Shown here: piece by piece, positions 8,749 to 17,695 of the stretch
Numbering within the stretch: the stretch's first letter is position 1
How the letters are laid out: each line of letters opens with the position of its first letter
NCBI GenBank assembly: GCA_029688825.1
Contig: JARUKX010000011.1
Coordinates: 32,468-96,467 of the forward strand
Length of the DNA stretch: 64,000 nucleotides
From: Haloarculaceae archaeon H-GB1-1
GTDB taxonomy: Archaea > Halobacteriota > Halobacteria > Halobacteriales > Haloarculaceae
Direction of reading: 5' to 3'
The notes under the pieces: generated by a model
What the model was told of the DNA's origin: nothing
The model's input: only the letters and a program-made list of their open reading frames with translations
Database searches by the model: none
Program-made: the position numbers and the translations under genes

Positions 8749-9405
8749 ATGACGATCACGGAAGTCCAACTCGACCACCCATCTCTCGTGTTGTCGCCGA
8801 CGCTTCAGGCAACCCCCGGGACGCACATCGCCCTCGACGCCCAACCGGCTCACGTTCCGGGGGCGACGGTCCTGTTCTTCACAGCGACCGGTGCGCTCGA
8901 TTCGCTTCCCGCGGCCCTCACGGCCGACCCCACCGTCTGTGACCCCCTCCTCGTCGCAGACTACAGCGACGAGCACGTCTACCGGGTGGTAGTGACTCCG
9001 AAGGCGCTGCTCGCCGCCCAGAAGGTTGCGGAACTCGACATTCACTTGCTCGACGTCGAGAGCGACGGTCTCGGATGGTGCTTTCGCATGCTCTTGCCGG
9101 ACAGAGACGCGCTGGCGCAGTTCAAGGCGTACTGCGACGCGAACGGGATCTCGTTCGGCGTGAAGACGATGTATCGCAAGGAGGAGAAGCAGACGAAAGG
9201 CGGGTTCGGGCTGACGGACGCCCAGCGGTCCGCGCTGGTACTGGCTCGGGAACGGGGCTACTTCGACGATCCGAGAACGGTGTCGCTCGCAGAACTCGCG
9301 GCTGAGGCGGGCGTTTCACCGTCGGCGATGGGTCGCCGGATACGACGTGCCACCGGATCACTCGTCGATGCAGCGCTCTCCGAGCAGCCCGAGGAGTTCC
9401 CGTAG
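8749..9405 (+). CDS. Bat-type HTH_10 regulator, short form
   Basis: 218 residues without PAS or GAF. The N-terminal 150 residues are the compact alpha/beta sensory half seen in short HTH_10 proteins, including WCFRMLLPDRDALAQFKAYC. The C-terminus has the HTH_10 signature LTDAQRSALVLARERGYFDD and a recognition region SLAELAAEAGVSPSAMGRRI. The ATG at 8749 was chosen over a TTG at 8722. It resembles the 14229-14933 protein in architecture. It is probably a cytoplasmic transcription regulator with unknown target, lying 60 nt after the DUF7344 gene on the same strand. Confidence 0.85.
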   Translation: MTITEVQLDHPSLVLSPTLQATPGTHIALDAQPAHVPGATVLFFTATGALDSLPAALTADPTVCDPLLVADYSDEHVYRVVVTPKALLAAQKVAELDIHLLDVESDGLGWCFRMLLPDRDALAQFKAYCDANGISFGVKTMYRKEEKQTKGGFGLTDAQRSALVLARERGYFDDPRTVSLAELAAEAGVSPSAMGRRIRRATGSLVDAALSEQPEEFP

Positions 9406-9490
9406 TCACCCTCTTTTAAATTCACAGATTATGAACGGTGAACCCTTCTACGAGCGACTGCTTATGAACCGTATGGTCAAGAGGCTAGCC

Positions 9491-9793
9491 ATGGACAACG
9501 AAACGCGAGTGGTAGCCGAGTTCGAGTTCACGGATCGGAACGGAGAATCCATCATACTCGGCATCGTCGACGCACTGGCGACCGTTCGCGGCGTCGAGCC
9601 GACGGAACTGGAGCCGCTGCAGAACTACGTGAACACCGATGCACTGGTGAAGCTCGTCGCTTCGCAACTCCGGAACGGGCCCGACGCGGGCGACCTGAAG
9701 GTCACGTTCGAGTACGACGCGTACGAGGTGACCGTCGAGAGCTACGGTCGGATCCACGTAACGGGGCCGACCAGCCACGATGAATCCCGATAG
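9491..9793 (+). CDS. HalOD1 (halobacterial output domain 1) protein
   Basis: 100 residues forming a single HalOD1 domain: IVDALATVRGVEPTELEPLQ then VNTDALVKLV and strands KVTFEYDAYEVTVESYGRI. The family pattern is a helix over a beta-sheet, and its role in halophilic signalling is unknown. Upstream in-frame ATGs at 9431, 9464 and 9473 are possible. The start at 9491 gives the most usual N-terminus and leaves a leader after an AT-rich element near 9411-9420. A paralogous HalOD1 protein lies at 17696. Confidence 0.75.
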   Translation: MDNETRVVAEFEFTDRNGESIILGIVDALATVRGVEPTELEPLQNYVNTDALVKLVASQLRNGPDAGDLKVTFEYDAYEVTVESYGRIHVTGPTSHDESR

Positions 9794-9872
9794 AAGGTGA
9801 CCGTGATGTTCCAGCAACCATCGGACACCGGGGTGAATCGAAAGGCCTTCCCTAGCCACAGGAGGGACTGAC

Positions 9873-10070
9873 ATGAGTGTTCGTCGACCTATCGAGTCGG
9901 AAGCATCGTTCAGCCGCGCCCTCGAAGCGGTCGTGACCGAAGCCCATCGAAACGGCGTCTGCATCGAGGGCGGCTGGTACGTTCAGACGGACTGGCCGGA
10001 ACTCCCGAATCTCGACGTCCAGGTCTGGCACGTCGACGACCGCCAGCGAACCAGTTACGGGTCCGAATAA
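9873..10070 (+). CDS. small haloarchaeal protein, 65 aa
   Basis: 65 residues, supported by a good ribosome-binding site (AGGAGGG at about 9860-9866, 6 nt before ATG). Composition is ordered: helix ASFSRALEAVVTEAHRNGV, then GGWYVQTDWPELPNLDVQVW. It matches the look of small conserved haloarchaeal proteins of unknown function. It follows the HalOD1 gene at 80 nt and may be cotranscribed. Confidence 0.65.
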   Translation: MSVRRPIESEASFSRALEAVVTEAHRNGVCIEGGWYVQTDWPELPNLDVQVWHVDDRQRTSYGSE

Positions 10071-10232
10071 GGCGACCTTACTCCCACCGAGACGAGAGGC
10101 GACTCCGAACCGGAACGGGCGGGCGTCTCCACCACTCTGAACTGTCACTTCTTCCGTCGGGGACGTCTTCGAATGGCGTACCCGGACGACTAGGTGTATC
10201 ATTACTATTTCGACCTGTCGGCCACACTCGAT

Positions 10233-10592
10233 ATGGCCGTCGTAGATACACTTGCGGTGTTCGTCGTGAGCTTGCTCGTCGGCGCGCTCGGCATCTACGT
10301 GGGTGCACGACTCGTCACCGACGAATCGGACTTTACAGACGCCGTTGTCACAGCGCTCATCGGCTCCGTCGTGTGGGCCATCGTCGCCTTCTTCGTCGGC
10401 TGGATTCCGCTTCTCGGGCCACTGCTCGCGCTGATCGCCTACGTCGCGGTGATCAACTATCGGTATCCTGGTGGGTGGAGGAACGCCATCGTGATCGCAC
10501 TCATCGCGTGGGTCGCCTCCGTCGTCGTCCTCTTCGTGCTGTCCCTGGTCGGGTTCACGGCGTTCGAGGCGGTCGGCGTCCCCGGGACGTGA
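10233..10592 (+). CDS. integral membrane protein, four predicted helices
   Basis: 119 residues, very hydrophobic, with about four transmembrane segments: LAVFVVSLLVGALGIYVGA, VVTALIGSVVWAIVAFFVGW, LLGPLLALIAYVAVINY and a final segment of about 22 residues starting NAIVIALIAWV. The start at 10233 places the first helix near the N-terminus. It ends 4 bases from the convergent ZIP-like gene. I do not recognise a named family. Confidence 0.75.
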   Translation: MAVVDTLAVFVVSLLVGALGIYVGARLVTDESDFTDAVVTALIGSVVWAIVAFFVGWIPLLGPLLALIAYVAVINYRYPGGWRNAIVIALIAWVASVVVLFVLSLVGFTAFEAVGVPGT

Positions 10593-10596
10593 GGAC

Positions 10597-11370
10597 TTAC
10601 AGGGCGACGAGCAGGGCCGTGTACCCCAGCGCGCCTATCGCGAACGCGGTGAAGCGGCTTTCGCGCTCCGCCGGAAGTTCCCCTTTGACGACGTTCAGGA
10701 CGATGCTTCCCGCGAGGAAGGAGAACAGGAGTCCGAGGACCGCCTCGGACACGCTCACGGCCACTCCCAACGCCGTCCCGCAGAGGATCGCGGCCGCGAG
10801 CACCCAGCGACCGATTCTTTCGTACTCTTCCAGGTGTTCGTCTCGCAGGTCGTAGTCGGTCACGAGGAGGTGCAGGCCGATGGCGAACCCGAACAGGACG
10901 AGATTCACGATCCCGGGCCGTTCCCGGTGGACGAGGAGATACCCGATGATGACGTTGTACAGCCCGAACGAGCCGATGTGCACCCAGAACACGCCGTCCA
11001 TCGTCGCGTTCTCGGGACCGTCGGTGCGTTTGCGCTTGACGTAGCGCTCCAGCCCGTAGAAGACGACGAACCCGAGCAGCGCCGCGAGGTAGACGTGCTG
11101 TTCGACGAAGGTGAGTATGCCACCCCTCCGGTCGACGGCTTCGGACGCCTGCTGGACTTCTGGCAGGACCTGGACGAAGACGTACGCCACCGAGACGCCG
11201 CTCCCGAGCGACAGCAGCCGGCTTCGCGGAACGACGTCGAGAGAGTGCGGCCAGTGGCCGACGACGTGAATCGTCGCCAGCAGGAGCGAGACGCCGGCGA
11301 TTACGGGGAGTCCGATCTCACCAGTGGCGGTGGCACCGGGAACGAGTATCGGTACCACCGGCTGGCTCAC
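10597..11370 (-). CDS. ZIP-like eight-helix membrane protein
   Basis: 257 residues with about eight hydrophobic segments. The penultimate one, FSFLAGSIVLNVVKGELP, followed by a charged ERESRF loop and a last helix, resembles the distal part of ZIP-family divalent metal transporters, and eight helices is the ZIP number. The canonical His-rich metal residues of ZIP helix 4 are not clearly present (LHLLVTDYD is the nearest), so transport is inferred, not shown. Its start overlaps the end of the 11367-11915 gene by 4 bp, so the two genes are translationally coupled. Confidence 0.65.
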   Translation of the reverse strand: MSQPVVPILVPGATATGEIGLPVIAGVSLLLATIHVVGHWPHSLDVVPRSRLLSLGSGVSVAYVFVQVLPEVQQASEAVDRRGGILTFVEQHVYLAALLGFVVFYGLERYVKRKRTDGPENATMDGVFWVHIGSFGLYNVIIGYLLVHRERPGIVNLVLFGFAIGLHLLVTDYDLRDEHLEEYERIGRWVLAAAILCGTALGVAVSVSEAVLGLLFSFLAGSIVLNVVKGELPAERESRFTAFAIGALGYTALLVAL

Positions 11371-11915
11371 TCCCGGCCAGTCTCGACGTCGACGTCGTCG
11401 AACGTCACGCTGACGCGCTCGTCGTAGCGGTCACCGTTCGTCCGGTCGTGCCGCGGGAACGTCGGCGGGTCCACGGTGACCGTGAGCGTGTACGTCCCGT
11501 CGCCGGGAACGGTCACGTTCCGACCGTAGTGGTGCAGTCCCGGGTGCCAGACGTACGGCACCTCGAACGGACCGACGGCCTCGCCGTCCTCGGTCTCCAG
11601 TCGCGCTTCAACTGAGAGGTTCGGGACGAAGCGACCGTCAGCCCTGTCGGCGACGGCGACCTCAAGGTGACAGTTCTCCTCGTCCGGTTCGACCCACTGA
11701 AGGTGGCCGTCGTCGTCGGGCCGGTACATCCCTTCGGCCTCCTCCTGGGCGAAGCCCACGACGAAATCACCGAGTTCCTTCGTCGCACCGGTGTGAGCCA
11801 CCTCGGACGCCATGTACTCGAGCGACTCCATGTACGCGTCACCTTCCCGTCCTGCGAGTTCCAGTTGCTTCTCGTCTACCTCGTCGCTCGCTGTCTTCGA
11901 TGGATCTGCTCCCAT
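11367..11915 (-). CDS. P19/Tp34-like (iron transport associated) protein
   Basis: 182 residues. The C-terminal 110 residues match the P19/Tp34 family (PF10634-type, beta-sandwich metal-binding proteins linked to iron or copper uptake): ENCHLEVAVADRADGRFVPN then VPYVWHPGLHHYGRNVTVPG and YTLTVTVDPP. His residues in WHPGLHHYG fit the family's metal site. Unlike bacterial homologues there is no signal peptide or lipobox. The N-terminal 65 residues are helical and acidic. Overlap with the ZIP-like membrane gene suggests they work together in metal handling. Confidence 0.75.
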   Translation of the reverse strand: MGADPSKTASDEVDEKQLELAGREGDAYMESLEYMASEVAHTGATKELGDFVVGFAQEEAEGMYRPDDDGHLQWVEPDEENCHLEVAVADRADGRFVPNLSVEARLETEDGEAVGPFEVPYVWHPGLHHYGRNVTVPGDGTYTLTVTVDPPTFPRHDRTNGDRYDERVSVTFDDVDVETGRE

Positions 11916-11966
11916 AATCGTTCGTTCGGTATGGCGTACTGTCTTCCAATAAGGGCTTGGTGGGAG

Positions 11967-13262
11967 CTAGAGGTAGGCGCTGTCCCACTCGTCGGCGCGG
12001 TGGGCGTTCCCACACTCCTCGCACTCGACCCGGCCCATCGTATCCATCACCTGGATGAGGTTCCCGCAGTTAGTACAGTAATAGCCGACGGGGTCGTCCG
12101 GGTCGGATTCGGATGCCACGACGAGGAACGGCCCTTTCGTACCCCGGAGTATCTCCTCGCGGTCCACGACGAGCGTTCCGCGTTCGGTTTCGACCGTTTC
12201 CGGAACGTCCTCTGGGTCCGGACTGTCCCCCTCGGGTATCGGGACGTCTTCGTCGCTGTCCGGCGATTCGCTACGGTACTCGTCTTCGGCAGTTCCATCG
12301 CCGGGCTCGACGTCGTGTCCGTCGCTGAACTCGGGGCGTCGCTGGATGATTCGAGCCGCATCACTGGTCGACCACGAGTTGTGCTGTCGCATAGCCACGG
12401 TTGGGGACCCCGCCGTATGAATCCCCGGTTGCCAAGACTCGGTCGGGCCGCGTCGACCGTCCGCGAGGCGGTCGTCGTGCCCTCCGACGACGACGTTCAC
12501 CGCCGCGCCGGCGAGGACGACCAGCGATCCGAAGTAGAGCCAGGTGATGAGCAGGACGACCCCGCCAAGGACGCCGTAGAGTTCCCCTGCCGAGGTCAGG
12601 TTCACGTACAGCTGAAAGAGCCCCTGCAGGGCCGCCCATCCCAGGGCGGCGACAGCGGTTCCGGGGAGTACTTCTCGGAGGGAGACGTCCACCTCCGGGA
12701 AGACGTAAAAGATCGGGAGGAACGCGATTCCCAGACCGACGAGCAGTGCCGCAACGTTGAGCGCGGTCGACGACGGGGCCCACGGCAAGAGGGCCAGGAC
12801 ACCGCCAGCGACCGCCATCGCGATCGTCGCCAGCAGTATCGCCACCAGGACGACCAGGCCGTTTCTGAGCTGGCCCAGCAGTCCGTCCTCCCGAGCGGGC
12901 TGATAGAGGGTATCGAACGCGATGTCGAGCCCCCGGAAGACCCGAAGCGTCCCCCAGACGAGGACCGCGACGCTGATGACCGAGAACTCGACGCGCTGAG
13001 CAGACTGCGTCACCGACCGCCGAACGAGGTCCTGCCCGGCCGGCGAGAGGTACCGCTCGGTGACCCCGACAATCGCCTGGACGGTCTGTTGACCCGCGAC
13101 GACGGTGGCGAGCAGGACCAACAGCAGTAGTAACGGGAGCAGCGAGAGGAACGCCGAGTACGCGATACTGGCCGCCATGAACCCCAGATGGTGCTCTCTG
13201 GCGAGGCTGACAACGTCCCGGACAGTGGCGAAGACCGTGCGGTCCGGTCCGTCGTGGCTCAC
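11967..13262 (-). CDS. YihY/BrkB-family membrane protein fused to a DUF5816-like zinc ribbon
   Basis: 431 residues in one frame. Residues 1-265 are a six-helix YihY/BrkB domain (AREHHLGFMAASIAYSAFLS ... GVVLLITWLYFGSLVVLAGA). A polar, acidic linker of about 100 residues follows. Residues 370-431 form a zinc-ribbon-like domain: PFLVVASESD ... YYCTNCGNLI ... MGRVECEECGNA, two CxxC pairs, close to haloarchaeal DUF5816. Fusion of these two domains is unusual; a lost stop between two once-separate genes is possible, although the linker shows no frame break. Function of both parts is unknown (BrkB was once misannotated as RNase BN). Confidence 0.8.
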   Translation of the reverse strand: MSHDGPDRTVFATVRDVVSLAREHHLGFMAASIAYSAFLSLLPLLLLLVLLATVVAGQQTVQAIVGVTERYLSPAGQDLVRRSVTQSAQRVEFSVISVAVLVWGTLRVFRGLDIAFDTLYQPAREDGLLGQLRNGLVVLVAILLATIAMAVAGGVLALLPWAPSSTALNVAALLVGLGIAFLPIFYVFPEVDVSLREVLPGTAVAALGWAALQGLFQLYVNLTSAGELYGVLGGVVLLITWLYFGSLVVLAGAAVNVVVGGHDDRLADGRRGPTESWQPGIHTAGSPTVAMRQHNSWSTSDAARIIQRRPEFSDGHDVEPGDGTAEDEYRSESPDSDEDVPIPEGDSPDPEDVPETVETERGTLVVDREEILRGTKGPFLVVASESDPDDPVGYYCTNCGNLIQVMDTMGRVECEECGNAHRADEWDSAYL

Positions 13263-13414
13263 GTCAGTTCACCGCCGCTCGGATGCATCGTCATCGATGG
13301 TGTAACTGTCGTATCCCACGTTCGCCCCGCATGCGGATAAACGTCGGCCCACGAGAACGGGCCTCTCGTCGCCGAAACGTCCAAACGGGTGGCGCGCCCA
13401 GTTCGACCTGACGG

Positions 13415-14209
13415 ATGACCCAGCCAGAGGATTCCCACGACGGCTTCTCGACCCGGAACCCGACACTCGCCGAACGGCTCGAAGACGAGGGCGAACTGTT
13501 CGTCGGCCTCGACTTCGACGGCACGCTCGCGCCCATCGTCACCGACCCTCAATCGGCGTCGATTCGACCGGAGAGCCAGCGCTGGCTTCGCGAACTCGCG
13601 GCCCACCCAGACGTGGCGCTGGCAGTGATCAGCGGTCGCGCACTCGACGATCTCGTCGAGCGGGTGGACCTCGACCGAATCATCTTCGCCGGGAACCACG
13701 GGCTGGAGCTCCGCTACGGGGACCGAACGGTCGTCCACCCCGACGCTGCGACCGCCCAGGACGCGATGGCGGCCCTCGCCGAGCGACTGCGGCGGGGTGC
13801 CGCCGAGATACCGGGCACACGGGTCGAGGACAAATCGTTGACGCTGACGGTCCACTACCGGGAGACGCCATCCGATCGCGAGGCCGAGGTCGAGACGCTC
13901 GTCGAAGACGCACTCGCTGACGTCGAGCCGGACCTCGAACTCGTGGCCGGGAAACAGGTGTACGAGATCAGACCCGCAGTGGACTGGGACAAGGGCGCGG
14001 CGGTCGCCGCGCTCTCGGACGCCAGTCCCGCGGCAACGGCGGTGTACGTCGGCGACGACACGACGGACGAAGATGCGTTCCGCACGGTGCAGCCCGACGG
14101 GGTGGGCGTCAAGGTCGGACCAGAGGAGGACACGGCTGCGACTGTGTCGCTCGCCGACCCAGCGGAGGTAGAGGCGTTCCTCGCATGGCTCGCCCGCGAC
14201 GCGCTGTGA
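13415..14209 (+). CDS. otsB: trehalose-6-phosphate phosphatase
   Basis: 264 residues, HAD-superfamily phosphatase that removes phosphate from trehalose-6-phosphate, the second step of trehalose synthesis. The catalytic motif I is DFDGTLAP with nucleophile Asp at about 33 and Asp 35. Motif II is near AVISGR. Motif IV is GDDTTDEDAF at about 213-222, typical of OtsB. The cap region carries GNHGLELR. Length is close to the usual 250-270. It sits about 1.3 kb from otsA with a convergent Bat-type gene between them. Trehalose is a common compatible solute in haloarchaea. Confidence 0.93.
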   Translation: MTQPEDSHDGFSTRNPTLAERLEDEGELFVGLDFDGTLAPIVTDPQSASIRPESQRWLRELAAHPDVALAVISGRALDDLVERVDLDRIIFAGNHGLELRYGDRTVVHPDAATAQDAMAALAERLRRGAAEIPGTRVEDKSLTLTVHYRETPSDREAEVETLVEDALADVEPDLELVAGKQVYEIRPAVDWDKGAAVAALSDASPAATAVYVGDDTTDEDAFRTVQPDGVGVKVGPEEDTAATVSLADPAEVEAFLAWLARDAL

Positions 14210-14228
14210 CGTCCCTGGAAAACGAGCG

Positions 14229-14933
14229 TTATCGGTGTCCGATGACCGACGGCCGAACGCCGGCGTCCTCGTGCCCGTTGGACTGGGCTGGGTTACAGAG
14301 CGTCTTCGTGACGAGGTTCCGATGCCCTCGCCGCAGCCGCTCGGACAGTGCCTGGTGGGACACGCCGAGCTTCTCCGCCAGCTGTTCGAGCGTCATCTCA
14401 CGCGGCACACTGTAGTACTCCGATTCGACCGCGGCCATCAACGCTTCGTGTTGCTCTTCGGATAGGTCACGATTGTTGGTCGAGGCGAACTCCTCGACGC
14501 TCTGCACGCGCTGGATCGAGAGCGGGAGCCCGCGTTCCTTGCAGGTGTCGTGCGTCGACGAGACGGCCTCCTGGTCGGGGAAGAGGAGCCGGAAGTGCCA
14601 CTGGCTCGATTCGCTGACCGCATCGAGGACCGTCGCGCGCTCTCCGATCAGGTGCTCCATGGCGACTCTGACCGGTGGCTGCCACTCGATGCGGTAGAGA
14701 CGTCGCCCACCACCCGACGTGATGCAGGACGAACCCTCGACCGTCTCGTCGGCCGCGAGCGCACCGGGAATCCGGTCGGGGTCCGGTGCCGACGTCCAGA
14801 AGTACGGCATCGGCTGGCCAGTCTCGTGAGCAGCGAAGCGAACGCTCTCGAACGTGGCATCGGGGACCGCCTCGAACGTCTCAGCCAGTGCAAACTCCCC
14901 TGCGGGGAGCACGGCCTCTACAATCGTTCCCAT
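14229..14933 (-). CDS. Bat-type HTH_10 regulator, short form, between otsB and otsA
   Basis: 234 residues, N-terminal half MGTIVEAVLPAGEFALAETF in the short HTH_10 style, then WHFRLLFPDQEAVSSTHDTC. The C-terminus carries the HTH_10 signature LSEEQHEALMAAVESEYYSV and MTLEQLAEKLGVSHQALSER. The start at 14933 gives the usual N-terminus of short Bat proteins. It is convergent with otsB (19-bp gap) and divergent from otsA, so it is well placed to regulate trehalose synthesis, which is inference. Confidence 0.85.
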   Translation of the reverse strand: MGTIVEAVLPAGEFALAETFEAVPDATFESVRFAAHETGQPMPYFWTSAPDPDRIPGALAADETVEGSSCITSGGGRRLYRIEWQPPVRVAMEHLIGERATVLDAVSESSQWHFRLLFPDQEAVSSTHDTCKERGLPLSIQRVQSVEEFASTNNRDLSEEQHEALMAAVESEYYSVPREMTLEQLAEKLGVSHQALSERLRRGHRNLVTKTLCNPAQSNGHEDAGVRPSVIGHR

Positions 14934-15549
14934 GCCCTGCTGAACACCACCACGTCCTATTAGTATACCCACGTTATCACCCCGGGGGACAGATTCGAGA
15001 AGCACGAACGATGCTCTGGACGCGACTCGACGTGCCTATCCCAACGCCGTCGGTGCTTTACGGGCCGTACGAGGGGTAACACGGGGGCGGATGCCACGGA
15101 GAACCGGCTACGAGGGTCGGCGAGTTCGCATTGCGTCGTCGAACCCTACACGAAGCAGCTCGAAATAGACGTGAACTGTTTTCGGTCCGAACAGGGCTGA
15201 CTTATCGGTGAACAAAGCCGCTGTTACTGCGGCGTCGCGTTACATCACTAGTGCAGTAATGTCTTCGATAGGTAGCGGATAGTCGCGGGACACTTACGGT
15301 TCGGTCGAGAGGCGATGGGCTGGCCACGACGTGATAGCACCGCCGTTCGATTCGCGTATAAACCATCGCTCGAACAGTCGTAGTAACTGATTAGGGAATC
15401 GTACCACCACGTTACGAGGCGGTACCCAACGGGAATTCCTCGTCCCGTCGCCGTCACCCAGATCACCGAGCCACAACGGCCAGCGGGACTTCACTGCCTT
15501 GCGCTCGCAGGCAGCTACTATTTTGAGGTCCGTCCCCTCTTTCGAATCG
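14934..15549. other. otsA upstream region, no gene seen
   Basis: 616 bases between the divergent Bat-type gene and otsA. No frame has coding character. An imperfect hairpin is visible: TTACTGC at 15224-15230 and GCAGTAA at 15253-15259, with the palindrome CACTAGTG between them. It could be regulatory for otsA but is unproven. Confidence 0.4.
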
Positions 15550-17088
15550 ATGCCGGATAGTCGCGTCCATGCGGATACCGACGGCGACCGACTCGAACCG
15601 CAGGAACGCTCCCAGCAACGAACGGAGACGCCACTCGACGAGGTATTCGGCGACGGCTTCGACCGACAGCTGATCGTCGTCTCCAATCGCCAGCCGTACC
15701 GACACACTGTCGACGACGACGAAACCGCCGTCGATTGCCCCGTCGGCGGGCTGACCGCTGGTCTCGATCCGGTGATGCAGGCGCTCGGCGGCACCTGGGT
15801 CGCCTGGGGTGACGGAGATGCCGATAAGCAGGCCGTCGACGACGAGGACTGCGTCTCCGTCCCACCCGAGCAGGAGGCCTACACACTCCGGCGGATCTGG
15901 CTCTCCGAGGAGCAGGTGGACAACTACTACTACGGCTTCGCCAATCAGGTCCTGTGGCCGACCTGTCACGGTATGCTGACGAACGTCAGGTACGAGCACC
16001 GCTTCTGGCAGCACTACCGCGGCGCGAACGAGGCGTTCGCCGCGGCGGTGGCGGACCAGGTATCCGACGACGACGTCGTGTGGTTCCACGACTACCACCT
16101 CGCGCTCGCGCCGAAACTCGTCTCCCGAACCGTCTCGACCTCGCCGACTCTCGCTCACTTCTGGCACATCCCGTGGCCGTCCCCGGAGACCTTCCGCTCG
16201 TGTCCCCACGGGAGATCGATACTGACGGGGCTCCTGCACAACGACCTGCTCGGTTTTCACGTCTCCCGGGACCGACGGAACTTCCTCGACTGCGTCGACG
16301 CTACCGTTCCCGCTGCGACCGTCGACCACGAGCGAGGCGAGGTCCGATACCGCGGGACAACGACGACGGTCGAAGCGATTCCGATGGGCGTCCCCGTCGA
16401 CGAGATCGAATCGCTGGTCCGGGAGCAGCGGCGCGCGGGAGCGACGACGTCGTTTCGGGAGGCACACGACGTCCCCCCGGACGTAACGCTCGCCGTGGGC
16501 GTGGACCGCCTCGACTACACCAAAGGCATTCCGGAGCGGCTGGACGCGCTCGAACGCTTCTGGGAGCAGCGCCCCGAGTGGCGGGGCGACCTCACGTTCG
16601 TCCAGAAGGGGAGTGAGAGCCGTTCGCAGATTCCCGCCTATCGGGATCTCCAGCGTCGCGTCGAATCGAGAGTCGAGACCATCAACGAACGGTTCGGAAC
16701 GGCCGACTGGCAACCGATCATCTTCACGACCGACGAACTCCCGCGGGCGGACCTCTACGGTCTGTACGACGACGCCGACGTGGCACTCGTCAGCCCCCTC
16801 TGTGACGGGCTGAACCTCGTCGCAATGGAGTACGTCGCCGCACAGCTCGACGACGACGGCGTGCTCGTCCTCAGCGACCGCGCCGGTGCCCACGACCTGC
16901 TCGGTCAGCACGCCCTCTCGATCGATCCGACGGCGACCGACGACTTCGCTTCGACCATCGGTCGTGCCGTCTCCATGCATCCCACGGAACGCGCGGTTCG
17001 GATGCACGAACTTCGTCAGCAGGTCGCCGAACACGATCTGTCCGCGTGGGTCAACGAGTTCCTCCTCGCCATCGACGAGTTGGCGTGA
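15550..17088 (+). CDS. otsA: alpha,alpha-trehalose-phosphate synthase
   Basis: 512 residues, GT20 retaining glucosyltransferase that joins a nucleotide-glucose donor to glucose-6-phosphate. Family landmarks occur in order: [75 protein letters not shown] and [19 protein letters not shown]. The N-terminal 40 residues before the domain are acidic and variable. Start at 15550 preferred over an upstream ATG at 15499 because the extension does not look haloarchaeal. The otsB partner lies at 13415. Confidence 0.93.
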   Translation: MPDSRVHADTDGDRLEPQERSQQRTETPLDEVFGDGFDRQLIVVSNRQPYRHTVDDDETAVDCPVGGLTAGLDPVMQALGGTWVAWGDGDADKQAVDDEDCVSVPPEQEAYTLRRIWLSEEQVDNYYYGFANQVLWPTCHGMLTNVRYEHRFWQHYRGANEAFAAAVADQVSDDDVVWFHDYHLALAPKLVSRTVSTSPTLAHFWHIPWPSPETFRSCPHGRSILTGLLHNDLLGFHVSRDRRNFLDCVDATVPAATVDHERGEVRYRGTTTTVEAIPMGVPVDEIESLVREQRRAGATTSFREAHDVPPDVTLAVGVDRLDYTKGIPERLDALERFWEQRPEWRGDLTFVQKGSESRSQIPAYRDLQRRVESRVETINERFGTADWQPIIFTTDELPRADLYGLYDDADVALVSPLCDGLNLVAMEYVAAQLDDDGVLVLSDRAGAHDLLGQHALSIDPTATDDFASTIGRAVSMHPTERAVRMHELRQQVAEHDLSAWVNEFLLAIDELA

Positions 17089-17425
17089 CGCGACCGGATT
17101 CGTTGCTCGAACTCCGTCGGTCGAACCACCGGTCATATCACGCCTGTCGAGAATACCTCTCGAACTGTAGCGATGGACCATTCGGGACCCGGGTAGTGCC
17201 AGGGCTCGACCGCAAGCGTGTCCGTCCCACGACGGTGACTCGCCGACCCTCGAACCGATCCTGCGGGCTGACGCGCCGAGCGTCCAGCCGTGTGCTTGAC
17301 GCTGGCATCGTGACGACGCCCGTTCGCGACTCCGAATCCCTCGGCGACCGAACCACCTCGTCGTTCTTGGACGATGCTACGTTCGCAATCACCTCACGAA
17401 GACGCCATTTCGAGGAATCACCCTC

Positions 17426-17458
17426 GGTACGTAAGTGGTACGTACGTGGTACAGAGTA
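17426..17458. repeat. three 11-bp GGTACGTA-type direct repeats
   Basis: GGTACGTAAGT, GGTACGTACGT and GGTACAGAGTA run in tandem, so GGTAC recurs exactly every 11 bp, one helical turn. Such phasing is usual for cooperative protein binding on one DNA face. Downstream gene: HalOD1 at 17696. Confidence 0.55.
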
Positions 17459-17569
17459 GATAAACAGATCGGTCGCGTCGAGCTGGCTCCCCTCGAGTTT
17501 CGTCCCAGAGATCCTCCAGAGTCGGTCGAAAACCGTTCCTAAGAGGTCCCTACCTCGCCGAGGTGACGA

Positions 17570-17585
17570 GTAATGGTACCATTAC
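17570..17585. promoter_or_regulatory. 16-bp perfect palindrome, operator candidate
   Basis: GTAATGGTACCATTAC reads the same on both strands and contains GGTACC, echoing the GGTAC repeats at 17426-17458. It lies about 65 bp upstream of the TATA-like element for the HalOD1 gene. A dimeric regulator site is likely; the regulator is unknown. Confidence 0.5.
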
Positions 17586-17651
17586 GAGCCGCTTTTGTCG
17601 CTGGAAAACTGGGTGAAACACCCGGACAACGGGGCTACTCAGCGCAATAAG

Positions 17652-17661
17652 GTTTTTATAA
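17652..17661 (+). promoter_or_regulatory. TATA-like element for the 17696 gene
   Basis: TTTTTATAAC stands about 35-44 nt before the ATG. With the usual 25-27 nt spacing, transcription would begin only about 10 nt before the ATG, giving a very short leader, normal for haloarchaea. Confidence 0.45.
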
Positions 17662-17695
17662 CTGCACACCCTCTGACTCAGATAGAACTGGACAG

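Larger units (their letters stand above)
17089..17695. other. 607-bp intergenic region with phased GGTAC repeats and a palindrome
   Basis: No credible gene. The right half holds regulatory-looking structure: three GGTAC repeats at 11-bp spacing, a 16-bp perfect palindrome, and a TATA-like TTTTTATAAC, all upstream of the HalOD1 gene at 17696. Confidence 0.5.

Noticed and set aside
11667..13130. A 487-codon plus-strand frame opposite the BrkB fusion and part of the P19-like gene
   Set aside because: It is antisense to genes with clear domains and membrane segments.
15463..17181. A 572-codon open frame antisense to otsA
   Set aside because: It lies wholly over otsA, whose GT20 motifs are unmistakable. 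GC-rich third positions keep the antisense frame open.
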